35,844 nucleotides of DNA from an uncultured Eubacteriales bacterium (GCA_900314775.1 OMWM01000013.1:1-35844); one strand, 5' to 3'. Counted from the stretch's first letter, positions 1 to 8,857 are shown. Numbers and translations: made by a program. The notes: generated from the sequence alone by a model not told the origin.

Positions 1-109
1 TCTTCTCGCCTGCACCTCGCGGTGCAAACCTTGGGAGTCGCTTTGGGGTTCGTCGGCAACTACGCCCCTTGTGGACTTTCACCACAGACTGACGGCATGT
101 CCGTCATAC
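1..109 (-). mobile_element. 5' end of a group IIC intron (partial, runs off the left edge)
   Basis: Read on the minus strand from 109 downward, the sequence starts GTATGACGGACATGCCGTC, followed by CAGTCTGTGGTGAAAGTCC and, further in, CCCAAGG and a CACCGCGAGGTG hairpin. This order matches my recollection of the 5' part of domain I of bacterial group IIC introns such as the Oceanobacillus iheyensis intron (GUGUG start, GGUGAGAGUCC, CGCAAGG). The start is GTATG, one base off the GUGYG consensus. It begins right after the T-tract of a terminator, the usual IIC insertion site. The reverse transcriptase ORF and domains V and VI would lie to the left, outside the window, so whether the intron is intact cannot be judged. 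Confidence 0.72.
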
Positions 110-142
110 AACAAAAGGCATCTTGCTGTCTGCAAGATGCCT
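110..142 (-). terminator. Rho-independent terminator of tRNA-Gln
   Basis: A perfect 11-bp stem (116-126 with 132-142, loop of 5) reads on the minus strand AGGCATCTTGC/GCAAGATGCCT, followed by TTTTGTT. It lies 8 bases downstream of the tRNA-Gln 3' end. The intron starts at the next base (109), so this terminator appears to be the intron's target site. Confidence 0.85.
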
Positions 143-150
143 CTCAGAAG

Positions 151-222
151 CTGGGCTGGAAGGACTCGAACCTTCAAATGCAGGAGTCAGAATCCTGTGC
201 CTTGCCATTTGGCGACAGCCCA
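151..222 (-). tRNA. tRNA-Gln (anticodon CTG)
   Basis: The minus strand folds as a full cloverleaf. The acceptor stem is TGGGCTG (222-216) pairing with 158-152. The D arm is GCC..GGC, the anticodon stem CAGGA/TCCTG carries the loop TTCTGAC with anticodon CTG at 190-188, and the T arm is GAAGG-TTCGAGT-CCTTC. Position 151 gives the G discriminator usual for tRNA-Gln. CCA is not encoded (CTT follows). It decodes CAG codons. Confidence 0.93.
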
Positions 223-241
223 ATTTGTATCGACAAGAGGC

Positions 242-270
242 ATTATATAATATTGCACAGGAAAATGCAA
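242..270 (-). promoter_or_regulatory. sigma-A-type promoter of tRNA-Gln
   Basis: On the minus strand, -35 TTGCAT (270-265) and -10 TATAAT (247-242) are separated by 17 bases. The predicted start is about 12 bases before the mature tRNA. It lies between the end of the peptide-transport operon and the tRNA; no terminator hairpin is visible after that operon, so read-through into the tRNA is possible. Confidence 0.7.
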
Positions 271-288
271 GCCCTTTTTTAAATTTTT

Positions 289-2031
289 TTACTGGCTCTC
301 CTGGAGATCCGCCCGCTTTATGCAGCGGATCAGATGCGGACGCTCCGGCGTACCGATATTGACCAGTTCCGGCACCTTCTGCATACATTCCGGTGTGCGG
401 AAGCGGCAGCGCCGGTAGAATGCACAGCCGGTCTTCATCGCATCCATCTCCGTCGCCGTCGGCGGCGCGCTCTGCTTCTTATGCTGCTCCGTCAGGATGC
501 TGTCGAACAGCAGCCGCGTATACGGATGCGCCGGGTTATCGTAGATATCTTCTACTTCTGCCAGTTCCACCATCCGGCCGAGATACATGACCATGACACG
601 GTTGCACATATGGCGAACCACGTTCAGATCATGGGAAATGAAAATATAGGTCAGGTCCATTTCATCATGCAGTTTGAGCAGGAGCCGGAGAATCTGGGAC
701 TGTATCGTGACATCGAGTGCGGATACCGCCTCGTCGGCGATGATAAATTTGTCGCCGCGCATCAGCGCGAGGCCGATGCTGATTCTCTGCCGCTGTCCGC
801 CGGAGAGCTCGCTCGGATAGCGGTCCATGAACGACTCGTCCAGCCCGGTCTCCTTCAGCATATTGATGACCTGTTTCCGGCGTTCCTGCTTATCGCGCAC
901 GCCCTTGAGCAGTAGCGGCTCTTCCATGATCCGGCCGATCTTCATCGCCGGGTTCAGCGAGCTGTACGGGTCCTGAAATACCATCTGCGGCCGCTCATCG
1001 TTGAGGACAAACTCGCCGGTGCAGCCCTTGTTCAGGCCTACAATCGCCTTGACCAGTGTCGATTTGCCGCAGCCGCTCTCGCCGACAATGCCGAAAATCT
1101 CTCCGGCATGGACGTCGAAGGTCATATCATGAATGACCTCCTTGCGGACGGTTTTCGACGTGAAAAGTCCTTTTTTGACATCGTAGTAAACGCACAGATT
1201 TTTCAGATGCAGAATTACATCATCCCGGATGTTTCTGACCGCCGTATCCGGCATCGAGGCAACCAGCTTGCGCGTGTATTCTTTCTGAGGATGCAGAAAA
1301 ATCTGCTCTGTCAAGCCGCTTTCGACAACCTGCCCGTGATACATGACAACCACGCGCTGACAGATTTCCCGAATGACAGTCAGGTCATGGGAAATAAACA
1401 GAATCGAGCTGCCTGTCACCTCGTTGATCTTCTTCAGAAGGCGCAGGATCTGTGCCTGCACCGTCACATCGAGTGCGGTTGTCGGCTCATCGCAGATGAT
1501 CAGATCCGGGGAATTGATGATGGCCATCGCGATCATGACACGCTGGCGCATGCCGCCGGAAAGCTGATGCGGATATTTCTCCATCAGCTCACGGACGTCG
1601 TAGAGACCGATCTGGGTCAGAATATCGGCGACGCGCCGGTCGATCTCCTCATCGTCCAGGTCCGTGTGCAGGCGGAGCACCTCGCCGATCTGCCTGCCGA
1701 CCTTCATAACCGGGTTCAGGGATGTCATCGGTTCCTGGAAAACCATGGAAATCTGATTGCCCTGGATTTTGCGGCTCTCCTCGCGGGAAATATTCAGTAT
1801 TTCCTTTCCCTTCAGCGTGATCGAGGAACACGGATCGACAACGGCCGCCTTATCCAGCAGGCCCATCACGGCCAGAGAGGTCATCGTCTTGCCGGAGCCG
1901 GACTCACCGACGATACCGACAATCTGCCCCTTGCGCACCTCCATGTTGAGGTGATCGACTACTGTATGCAGACCCTTATCGGTCGAAAAACTGATCGTCA
2001 GATCTTTTATTTTCAGAAGTTCTTCACTCAT
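289..2031 (-). CDS. fused oligopeptide/dipeptide ABC transporter ATPase (DppD-DppF type)
   Basis: A 580-residue cytoplasmic ATPase with two complete ABC domains in one chain, energising peptide uptake through the two permeases encoded just upstream. Domain 1 has Walker A GESGSGKT (residues 42-49), an LSGGM signature and a DEPTTALD Walker B. Domain 2 has Walker A GESGCGKST (about 317-325), LSGGQRQR and DEAVSALD. The C-terminus has the cysteine-containing oligopeptide/dipeptide transporter tail (CAFYRRCRF..C..C). An ATG at 2133 in frame lies inside the previous gene; the start at 2031 has GAGGAGG at the right distance and is preferred. It is the last gene of the operon. OppD and OppF are usually separate; fused forms resemble GsiA or YejF. 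Substrate is inferred to be peptides, but other SBP_bac_5-family ligands are possible. Confidence 0.92.
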   Translation of the reverse strand: MSEELLKIKDLTISFSTDKGLHTVVDHLNMEVRKGQIVGIVGESGSGKTMTSLAVMGLLDKAAVVDPCSSITLKGKEILNISREESRKIQGNQISMVFQEPMTSLNPVMKVGRQIGEVLRLHTDLDDEEIDRRVADILTQIGLYDVRELMEKYPHQLSGGMRQRVMIAMAIINSPDLIICDEPTTALDVTVQAQILRLLKKINEVTGSSILFISHDLTVIREICQRVVVMYHGQVVESGLTEQIFLHPQKEYTRKLVASMPDTAVRNIRDDVILHLKNLCVYYDVKKGLFTSKTVRKEVIHDMTFDVHAGEIFGIVGESGCGKSTLVKAIVGLNKGCTGEFVLNDERPQMVFQDPYSSLNPAMKIGRIMEEPLLLKGVRDKQERRKQVINMLKETGLDESFMDRYPSELSGGQRQRISIGLALMRGDKFIIADEAVSALDVTIQSQILRLLLKLHDEMDLTYIFISHDLNVVRHMCNRVMVMYLGRMVELAEVEDIYDNPAHPYTRLLFDSILTEQHKKQSAPPTATEMDAMKTGCAFYRRCRFRTPECMQKVPELVNIGTPERPHLIRCIKRADLQESQ

Positions 2032-2042
2032 AGCGAACCTCC

Positions 2043-2840
2043 TCAGTCGTTCATGGCCCGGAGGCCTTCGCTGATCAGGCTGAATCCCAGAATAATGATA
2101 ACAATCATGATGCCAGGGAACAGTGCGTACCATGGTGCATTGAAAATATGCGACTGCGCCTCGGAAAGCATACGGCCGAGACTCGGGTCCGGCGGCTGAA
2201 TGCCGAGACCGAGGTAGCTCATGCTCGCCTCCGCGAGGACAGCGTTGTTAAAGCCGATCGCGGCTGCCGTGAGCATGCTGACCTTCGTATTCGGAATAAT
2301 GTACCGGAAAATAATCCGCATGCTGCTGCAGCCCATGACCTGGGCGTTTTTTACGAATTCAAGTGATTTGTAGCGGACAACCTCGCTCCGGACAATACGG
2401 GCAAAGCTCGGTATAAACAGGATGCCGAGGGCAAGAATGATATTGTACTTACCCTTTCCAAGCACACTGACGAAAATCAGCGCCAGCAGAACGCTCGGAA
2501 ATGAGAGCAGTACATCGTTGATCCGCATTACGATTTCATCAAAAATACCGCCGTAAAAACCGGTGAGTGCGCCGATGATCGTGCCGAAAGCGGCACCGAT
2601 CGCCACCGTACAGACCGCGACGAAAAATGTCATGCCGCAGCCGTTCATGACACGGCTGAAAACATCACGTCCCAGATCATCCGTACCCATCAGATGCGCG
2701 GCGCACGGAGCCATATTGCTGGCCGATGAATCCATCGCATTGACCGGATAAGGTGTCCAGAACTGTCCGATAATGGTAAATACAAGAACGGCGGCTGTCA
2801 TGATCAGTCCGACAGTCAGATATCTGTTTTTCTTCTTCAT
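2043..2840 (-). CDS. peptide ABC transporter permease, DppC/OppC type
   Basis: A 265-residue inner-membrane permease with a BPD_transp_1 fold. A first hydrophobic helix at residues 8-27 is followed by a periplasmic loop containing the typical GTDDLGRDVFSR segment (about 53-64), then five further hydrophobic segments. The EAA-loop sequence around VKNAQVMGCSS would contact the ATPase. It starts 12 bases after the upstream permease stop and ends 11 bases before the ATPase start, so the three are co-transcribed and probably translationally coupled. OppC/DppC family members are typically near 300 residues, so this one is slightly short at the N-terminus. Confidence 0.92.
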   Translation of the reverse strand: MKKKNRYLTVGLIMTAAVLVFTIIGQFWTPYPVNAMDSSASNMAPCAAHLMGTDDLGRDVFSRVMNGCGMTFFVAVCTVAIGAAFGTIIGALTGFYGGIFDEIVMRINDVLLSFPSVLLALIFVSVLGKGKYNIILALGILFIPSFARIVRSEVVRYKSLEFVKNAQVMGCSSMRIIFRYIIPNTKVSMLTAAAIGFNNAVLAEASMSYLGLGIQPPDPSLGRMLSEAQSHIFNAPWYALFPGIMIVIIILGFSLISEGLRAMND

Positions 2841-2852
2841 GGCTTTATCTCC

Positions 2853-3797
2853 CTACGCGTACCGGATTCTCGGATCAGCAAGCTGATAAAGAACATCGAC
2901 TATGAAATTGATCACAACAACAATCGTTGTAATATAGAGGACTGAGGCCTGCACGACCGGATAGTCTCTCGCTGAAATGGATGTGATCAGAAGGCGCCCC
3001 ATGCCCGGAATGCTGAAAACCTGCTCGACGACAAGACTGCCCGCCAGGATCTCAGCGACCACCATCGCCACGAAGGTGATAACCGGAATCAGCGCATTTC
3101 TGAAAACATGTCCGTAAAGGACCTGATTGTCTGAATTGCCCTTGCTGTATGCCGTGCGCACATAGTCCTTCTTCATCTCTGACAGGACGGAATTGCGCAG
3201 ATATTTGACAACCATGGCGATCTTCGGGATCGCGACGGCCACAGCCGGGAAAAAGAGATATCGGATACAGCCCTGCAGGTCCTTATCCGGCGACACAAAA
3301 CCGCCGGTCTGGAATACCCGCAGGACGATACCGAATACATAAGTGATGATAATTCCTAAGAAAAATGAAGGAATGGCCATCAGCACCTGCGATACGATGT
3401 TGATGACCGTGTCGGGCCATCGGCCCGAAAATCGTGCCGAAAGCATGCCGAGCGGCAGGGAAACGACAACGATGATGATCAGCGACATGACCGCAAGCAG
3501 CACCGTTACCGGGAGCCGGGATGCCATCAGCTCCGATACGGATTTGTTCGAATACTTGAACGACTGGCCGAAATCGCCGTGAAGCGCATCTGCCAGCCAG
3601 TCTCCGTAGCGGACGATGACCGGTTTGTCGAGACCGTATTCCTTCCTGAGATTTTCAACAGCCGTCGGAGACGCGTCGACGCCCAGTTTGGACAGTGCCG
3701 CGTCTCCGGGGATGATACTGAATGCAGTGAAGGTCAGCAATGAAATGACCAACAACGTGATAATGAGAGAAATAATTTTTTTAATGAAATATTTCAT
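2853..3797 (-). CDS. peptide ABC transporter permease, DppB/OppB type
   Basis: A 314-residue membrane permease. The N-terminal helix is followed by the family signature region with GLDKPVIVRYGDWL and GDFGQSF, then five helices. The EAA loop includes YVRTAYSKG followed by HVFRNALIPV. An in-frame GTG exists 12 bases upstream, but that codon is part of the Shine-Dalgarno GTGGAGG; the ATG at 3797 with GGAGG five bases away is the better start. It pairs with the DppC-type permease to form the translocation channel. It follows the binding-protein gene after a 70-base gap holding a hairpin. Confidence 0.92.
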   Translation of the reverse strand: MKYFIKKIISLIITLLVISLLTFTAFSIIPGDAALSKLGVDASPTAVENLRKEYGLDKPVIVRYGDWLADALHGDFGQSFKYSNKSVSELMASRLPVTVLLAVMSLIIIVVVSLPLGMLSARFSGRWPDTVINIVSQVLMAIPSFFLGIIITYVFGIVLRVFQTGGFVSPDKDLQGCIRYLFFPAVAVAIPKIAMVVKYLRNSVLSEMKKDYVRTAYSKGNSDNQVLYGHVFRNALIPVITFVAMVVAEILAGSLVVEQVFSIPGMGRLLITSISARDYPVVQASVLYITTIVVVINFIVDVLYQLADPRIRYA

Positions 3798-3815
3798 GGA
3801 AACCTCCACTGCTTC

Positions 3816-3831
3816 GGCTGCCGCAGCAGCC
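3816..3831 (-). promoter_or_regulatory. intercistronic hairpin between binding protein and permease genes
   Basis: GGCTGC-TGCG-GCAGCC on the minus strand is a perfect 6-bp stem with a 4-base loop and no T-tract after it, ten bases or so before the Shine-Dalgarno of the permease gene. Such hairpins after binding-protein genes commonly stabilise the upstream mRNA segment and lower permease expression. That role here is inference. Confidence 0.45.
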
Positions 3832-3867
3832 TGTTAGTTATTGCTGTTCAGCCTGATTCCTTGTAAA

Positions 3868-5433
3868 TCAGTTGGCGTACTGAACGGATGAGAAGTCAAG
3901 TGCTGATACCGGATAGGTCTTCAGTCCTGTAAATCTCTTGTTGAGTGCGATGAAATCGCCCGGGTCCTGAATGAATACGGAAGCGGCGTCATCTGTCAGA
4001 ATCTGCTGCATCTGTCCATACAGATCCTTCTTCGTATCATTGTCTGTTGTCTGCTGTGCCTGATCGTAAAGGCTGTCATACTCCGTGCTGGCGAAATTCG
4101 TCATGTCATTGTCGGAAGTGGAATAATAGCGCTTATACCAGGTCGCAGGTGAGAGTGAACTGATATCAAAACCGATAACCGTAGCCTGGTAATTGCGGTT
4201 CTGATATGTCTCGGAAAGCCAGGTGTTCCAGTCAACCGAGTTGATGGTGGCGTTGATGCCGACTGCCTTGAGGTTTTCGGCGATCATCTCCGCTGTCGTC
4301 ACATGCTGTGTGAAGTTGGACGGAACGGTAATCTCGAGATCAAAGCCATCCGCATAGCCTGCATCCGCAAGGAGCTCTTTCGCCTTATCCGGATCGTAGG
4401 TGTAGGTACCTTCTGTATCCTTGTTATACCATGCGGTAATTCTCGGATAGCCGTGTGTCTGCACGATCATGCCCTTGCCGTCTGCAAACATCTCATTGAT
4501 CGCATCGCGGTCAACGGCATAGTTGAGTGCCTGACGTACTTCCTTGTTCTGCAGCGGCTCATAGTCGTTGTTCAGGAACAGGCCGTGTACGAGCATCATG
4601 GTCGTGGTGATGATGTTGTAATCATCGCCGACAGAACTGATCTGATCCTTGGTCAGATACTGGAGGCAGTCGATCGAGCCTGACTGCAGCTCCATGAAGG
4701 CCTCGTCAGCATCGGCAACGAACTTGACCTGTACCTCGTCGATGTAGTCGAGATCCTTGTTCCAGTAGCCATCGTACTTCTCGAGTGTCAGATACTGTCC
4801 CTCTTCAAACTCGGTAAGCTTGAACGGGCCGGTGCCGATCGGGTTGTCCGCCTGCTGTGCATCGTTGGCTTCCTCGAGAATCGCGGTTGTCAGATTATAG
4901 ATGAACTCCGAATCCGGCGCGGACAGCGTGATAACCACCGTGCTGTCATCCGGCGTGGAAATATCCGAAATTGCAGAAAGTGCGGACTGATCGCCATCAA
5001 TACCCGCACTTCTTTCCAATGAGTATTTAACATCTTCAGCGGTAACCGGATTGCCGTCGTGGAACGTAATTCCATCGCGAAGCGTGAAGGTATATTCGGT
5101 CATATCGTCACTGACCGTATAATCCTGCGCTACAGCCGGCTCGACTTCACCGTCGGTCGTCGGCTTAACCAGTCCCTCAAAAACATTAAATAAGACACTG
5201 CGAGTTGCTGCGTCCGTATCCTCATGCGGGTCAACACTGCTGATCTCCTGCGTCAGTCCGAAGACAAGCGCAGAATGATCGGATGAATCTGACATTCCGG
5301 ATTCACTCGTGTCAGAAGAATTATTACCAGTTTCAGAAGCAGTCGAACCTGAACCGCCTCCGCATGCGCAGAGTGCTGCTGAAAGTCCGAGCACCATTAT
5401 TGCAGAAAGAATCTTTGCAGATTTCTTTTTCAT
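3868..5433 (-). CDS. peptide ABC transporter substrate-binding lipoprotein (SBP_bac_5, DppA/OppA type)
   Basis: A 521-residue extracytoplasmic lipoprotein that captures peptides for the transporter. It has a lysine-rich N-terminus, a hydrophobic stretch and the lipobox LCAC, with Cys24 as the likely lipidated residue, then a Ser/Gly/Thr-rich linker to about residue 50. The mature domain has SBP_bac_5 hallmarks: a VFEGLV segment, YTFTLRDGITFHDGNPVTAEDVKYSLER (quoted here as one motif region near residues 115-140) and NPIGTGPFKLTEF. The start has GAGGGG at a good distance. It is the first gene of the operon, ahead of a 70-base gap, as is usual for a component needed in excess. Confidence 0.93.
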   Translation of the reverse strand: MKKKSAKILSAIMVLGLSAALCACGGGSGSTASETGNNSSDTSESGMSDSSDHSALVFGLTQEISSVDPHEDTDAATRSVLFNVFEGLVKPTTDGEVEPAVAQDYTVSDDMTEYTFTLRDGITFHDGNPVTAEDVKYSLERSAGIDGDQSALSAISDISTPDDSTVVITLSAPDSEFIYNLTTAILEEANDAQQADNPIGTGPFKLTEFEEGQYLTLEKYDGYWNKDLDYIDEVQVKFVADADEAFMELQSGSIDCLQYLTKDQISSVGDDYNIITTTMMLVHGLFLNNDYEPLQNKEVRQALNYAVDRDAINEMFADGKGMIVQTHGYPRITAWYNKDTEGTYTYDPDKAKELLADAGYADGFDLEITVPSNFTQHVTTAEMIAENLKAVGINATINSVDWNTWLSETYQNRNYQATVIGFDISSLSPATWYKRYYSTSDNDMTNFASTEYDSLYDQAQQTTDNDTKKDLYGQMQQILTDDAASVFIQDPGDFIALNKRFTGLKTYPVSALDFSSVQYAN

Positions 5434-5486
5434 AATTGTATACCCCTCGTCTGTAATATTCCTCTCATTATTTAATTGTCCAAAAC

Positions 5487-5514
5487 ATTATATCACGCAC
5501 AATGAAAAAGACAA
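5487..5514 (-). promoter_or_regulatory. promoter of the peptide transporter operon
   Basis: On the minus strand, -35 TTGTCT (5514-5509) and -10 TATAAT (5492-5487) with a 16-base spacer. It gives a leader of about 50 bases before the binding-protein ATG. It is back to back with the promoter of the penicillin-binding protein gene. Confidence 0.62.
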
Positions 5515-5547
5515 GCGTTTTCCTGCATCCCGCAGGGCAAGAACCGT

Positions 5548-5575
5548 TTTACAAATACCCATAATTTGCTATAAT
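5548..5575 (+). promoter_or_regulatory. promoter of the penicillin-binding protein gene
   Basis: -35 TTTACA (5548-5553) and -10 TATAAT (5570-5575) with a 16-base spacer, followed by AGGAGG at 5584-5589. The predicted start of transcription is almost at the Shine-Dalgarno, so the leader is very short. Confidence 0.62.
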
Positions 5576-5597
5576 GAACGAATAGGAGGAAATATGA

Positions 5598-8246
5598 ATG
5601 GATTACAGCGAACGTAATATCGAAAAGACATGTAAAGACATACGCTCCCGCTCTTCTAAAGTCAAGAATTCAACCGGTTTCAATGTATTCCGGTTTTTCA
5701 TCATTGCACTTCTGATTGTCATCGCCTGCGGCATCGCCGCACTGGTTGGCGGCTACCGGGGCGTTATTGCAGATGCGCCCGAGATTACAGCGGACGATGT
5801 CAAACCGAGCAGGCTGAAATCCACGATGTACTATTCCGATGGATCGGAAGCTGTTGAGCTTGTCGGCGCGCAGTCCAACAGGACTGTCATTTCGATTGAC
5901 GAGATGCCGACAGATCTGCAGCATGCTTTTATTGCAATCGAGGATGAACGTTTTTACGAACACAACGGAATTGATCCGAAAGGTATCATGCGAGCCCTGT
6001 TTGTCGGTCTGACGAACGGAGATTTTTCACAGGGCGCAAGTACCATTACGCAGCAGCTGATCAAGATCACGATCTTCAACGGCGGTGCGGAGGCGACGAA
6101 TGCCGAACGTTTCAAGCGTAAATTCCAGGAATGGCATCTGGCACTTGAACTGGAAAAGCAGATGTCCAAGGACGAGATTCTGGAAGCCTACCTCAACACG
6201 GTTAACTTCGGATGCGGTGCATACGGCGTGGAGGCAGCGGCCGAGCGCTATTTCAACAAGCACTGCAGCGAGCTGACGCTTTCCGAGTCCGCGTGTCTGG
6301 CGGCGATCGTCAATTCGCCGACCTATGACAACCCGGTCACCGGGCAGGAGGCCAATGCGCAGAGGCGTACCGAGGTGCTCGACAATATGCTGAAGCTCGG
6401 CTATATCACGCAGTCACAGTACGATGAGGCCATGGCAGACGATGTCTATGCCCGTGTTCTGGATGTCAACTCTTCCGTATCGGATCAGGAGACGATCTAT
6501 ACCTGGTTCGAGGATGCGACCATCAGTCAGGTCATCGACGATCTGCAGGATAAGCTCGGCTATTCCTATAAGGAAGCGGTCAATATGGTCTACAGCGGCG
6601 GTCTGCAGATCTATCTGACAGAGAACAAGGAGATGCAGGATATCGTCGACAGCTACTACAACGACAGTTCCAATTTCACGACGACGGAATATTATCCGTA
6701 TTGGTCAATCACCTATACGGATGCCAACGGGCAGGAGGTCAACGCGGACCAGTATTCCATTCAGTCCTACTACGGTCTCGACGAAACGGATATGCTGTTC
6801 TCCTCGACAGATAGTGCCCAGGCGCTCGTTGATCAGTACAAAGCCGATCTCGGCATCACGGATGACAGCATTCTCGCCGAGAAGTTCAATCCGACTGTAC
6901 AGGTACAGTCATCCTTTGTCCTGATGGATCAGCACACCGGCGAGGTTCTGGCGATCAGCGGCGGACGCGGTGAGAAGACGGCGAACCGAAGCTTCAACCG
7001 TGCCACAGATTCGACGCGGCAGCCGGGTTCTGTTTTCAAGATCCTGACGACATACCTGCCGGGTATCGATTCCTGCGGCATGTCGCTGGCTTCCACCAAA
7101 GTCGATGCCCCGTATACATCGCCGGATGGCTACAATCCGCATAATGCGACGGGTACCTACCGCGGCACGACAACGGTACGTGAGGCTATCACGAACTCCA
7201 TCAACGTGGTTACCGTAAAGTTCATGGTAGAGGATGTCACACCGGAAGTTGCCATCGATTATCTTGATAATCTTGGTTTCACAACCATTGATAAGGAACA
7301 CGATGCCTATGCTCCGCTGGCACTCGGCGGTATCTATAACGGTGTCACGAATCTCGAACTGACGGCTGCCTACGCGGCGATCGCCAACGGCGGCACCTAT
7401 ATCGAGCCGATCATGTATTCGAAGATTCTCGACAGCGACGGCAACGTCCTGATTGATAACGTTCCGGAAGAACACCGGGCGATGCGTGAATCCACGGCAT
7501 GGCTGCTGACAAGCGCCATGGAGGATGTTGTTTCGAAGGGTACCGGTACACCGGCACAGATCTCCGAGACCGGTATTGCCGAGGCCGGCAAGACCGGTAC
7601 GACAGAGAATTCGCACGATCTCTGGTTTGTCGGCTATACACCGTATTTCACGGCCGGCATATGGCTTGGCTATGATAACTCGATTTCCATGGAAGGCAGA
7701 ATTGCTTACTCGCAGATCGAGCACAAGATACTCTGGTCGAATATCATGAGCGATATTCTGGCGGGATACGACGACGCGGACTTTACGATGCCGGATTCGG
7801 TCGAGAAGGCTACGGTCTGCAAGAATACCGGTCTTCTGCCGGGATACGGATGCCCGACGATTACGGAATATTTCGCGAAGGATGATATACCGACCAAGAA
7901 ATGTACGGAATACGGCGGTTCAAGTTCTTCCGGCTACTCCGTGCAGATCTGTTCTCACTGCGGTCTGCTGGCTACCAGCCTGACACCGGATTCTTACATC
8001 GTCACGAAATATTACAGTGACTATTCGGATATCCCGCAGAGCTACTGCCAGGATGTTGACGAAAGCAAGCTTACCAATTCAACAAGCGGAAGCTCGACCG
8101 ATACAGACAGCAGCAGTTCCGGCACGGATACCGGAACCGGCACCGGCACCGACACCGGAGGCAGCGAAGATACCGGCGGCGAAAATACCGGTGAATCTCC
8201 CAATCAGGACGGAGAAGACACCGGGGATGACGTCACCGCGTACTAA
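5598..8246 (+). CDS. class A penicillin-binding protein (bifunctional transglycosylase/transpeptidase, PBP1A type)
   Basis: An 882-residue cell-wall synthase that polymerises lipid II and cross-links peptidoglycan outside the membrane. It has a short cytoplasmic tail and one membrane segment at about residues 31-52. The GT51 domain has catalytic E115 in EDERFYEHNG and GASTITQQLIK. The transpeptidase has nucleophile S478 in PGSVFK, SIN at 534-536 and KTG at 665-667. After the transpeptidase comes a cysteine-containing segment (CKNTG, GYGCP, KKC, CSHCG) and a Ser/Thr/Gly/Asp low-complexity tail of about 65 residues. The ATG at 5598 is chosen over an out-of-frame ATG at 5594 because it opens the full ORF and lies 8 bases from AGGAGG. 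Monocistronic, with its own promoter and terminator. Confidence 0.95.
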   Translation: MDYSERNIEKTCKDIRSRSSKVKNSTGFNVFRFFIIALLIVIACGIAALVGGYRGVIADAPEITADDVKPSRLKSTMYYSDGSEAVELVGAQSNRTVISIDEMPTDLQHAFIAIEDERFYEHNGIDPKGIMRALFVGLTNGDFSQGASTITQQLIKITIFNGGAEATNAERFKRKFQEWHLALELEKQMSKDEILEAYLNTVNFGCGAYGVEAAAERYFNKHCSELTLSESACLAAIVNSPTYDNPVTGQEANAQRRTEVLDNMLKLGYITQSQYDEAMADDVYARVLDVNSSVSDQETIYTWFEDATISQVIDDLQDKLGYSYKEAVNMVYSGGLQIYLTENKEMQDIVDSYYNDSSNFTTTEYYPYWSITYTDANGQEVNADQYSIQSYYGLDETDMLFSSTDSAQALVDQYKADLGITDDSILAEKFNPTVQVQSSFVLMDQHTGEVLAISGGRGEKTANRSFNRATDSTRQPGSVFKILTTYLPGIDSCGMSLASTKVDAPYTSPDGYNPHNATGTYRGTTTVREAITNSINVVTVKFMVEDVTPEVAIDYLDNLGFTTIDKEHDAYAPLALGGIYNGVTNLELTAAYAAIANGGTYIEPIMYSKILDSDGNVLIDNVPEEHRAMRESTAWLLTSAMEDVVSKGTGTPAQISETGIAEAGKTGTTENSHDLWFVGYTPYFTAGIWLGYDNSISMEGRIAYSQIEHKILWSNIMSDILAGYDDADFTMPDSVEKATVCKNTGLLPGYGCPTITEYFAKDDIPTKKCTEYGGSSSSGYSVQICSHCGLLATSLTPDSYIVTKYYSDYSDIPQSYCQDVDESKLTNSTSGSSTDTDSSSSGTDTGTGTGTDTGGSEDTGGENTGESPNQDGEDTGDDVTAY

Positions 8247-8272
8247 AGGAAGCGGCTGAAAATGTAAATGCA

Positions 8273-8313
8273 AACAGCTCCGATTCTGTATAACAGAACC
8301 GGAGCTGTTTTTT
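8273..8313. terminator. bidirectional terminator between the PBP gene and greA
   Basis: A stem of about 15 bp with one mismatch (8273-8289 with 8295-8309, five-base loop TATAA) is followed by six T on the plus strand and preceded by AAA. It sits 27 bases after the PBP stop and 18 bases from the greA stop of the convergent operon. Confidence 0.85.
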
Positions 8314-8330
8314 CATGTCTTTTCATATAT

Positions 8331-8834
8331 TCAGTAGCTTGCTATCTCGTCCTGGGAGTCGTCGGAAGACTTATCTATTCTGAGAATCTTCACGTCATAG
8401 CCGACCTGTTCATTGACGGTGACATGCACTGTCTCCCCGACCTTGCTGCCAAGTACAGCCCTGCCGAGCGGCGACTCTTTAGAGATGAGACCGTTCAGGG
8501 AATCTCCGCGGATGGTCGTGACGATGCGGAACGTCTCCTCCTGATCATCGTCCGGATAGTAAACCGTAACCGTATTGTCGAGGCCGACCTCGTCCGCCGC
8601 CGAATGATCGGAGACGATCTTCGCCGTCTTGATCATGTTTTTCAGATAGCGGATCCGGCTGTTGTTGCGGTTGTTCTCACGCTTTGCCATCGAATACTCG
8701 AAATTCTCGCTCAGATCTCCCTGGGCTCTCGCCTCTTTGAGAGCCTGCAGCAGTTCATTTCTCTTAACAGTAGATCGGTAGCCGATCTCCTTCTCCATCT
8801 TGTCAATATCGCCCTGTGTCAGTTCATCATGCAT
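8331..8834 (-). CDS. greA: transcription elongation factor GreA/GreB family
   Basis: A 167-residue cytoplasmic factor that enters the RNA polymerase secondary channel and stimulates cleavage of backtracked RNA. The N-terminal half is the helical hairpin (about residues 1-85), with the family region ALKEARAQGDLSENFEYSMA carrying the acidic tip residues D and E. The C-terminal half is the FKBP-like domain with ISKESPLGRAVLGSKVGE. Length fits the family (about 158-165). It is the last gene of the operon, 23 bases after the aminotransferase stop. The ATG at 8834 has AGGAGA upstream. The C-terminal extension after about residue 155 is acidic and not typical. Confidence 0.9.
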   Translation of the reverse strand: MHDELTQGDIDKMEKEIGYRSTVKRNELLQALKEARAQGDLSENFEYSMAKRENNRNNSRIRYLKNMIKTAKIVSDHSAADEVGLDNTVTVYYPDDDQEETFRIVTTIRGDSLNGLISKESPLGRAVLGSKVGETVHVTVNEQVGYDVKILRIDKSSDDSQDEIASY

Positions 8835-8857
8835 TAAAGATCATCTCCTGCCATATA

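Noticed and set aside
22..282. A small protein gene at the left edge on the plus strand.
   Set aside because: The frame runs through the antisense of the intron, the terminator and the tRNA-Gln gene.
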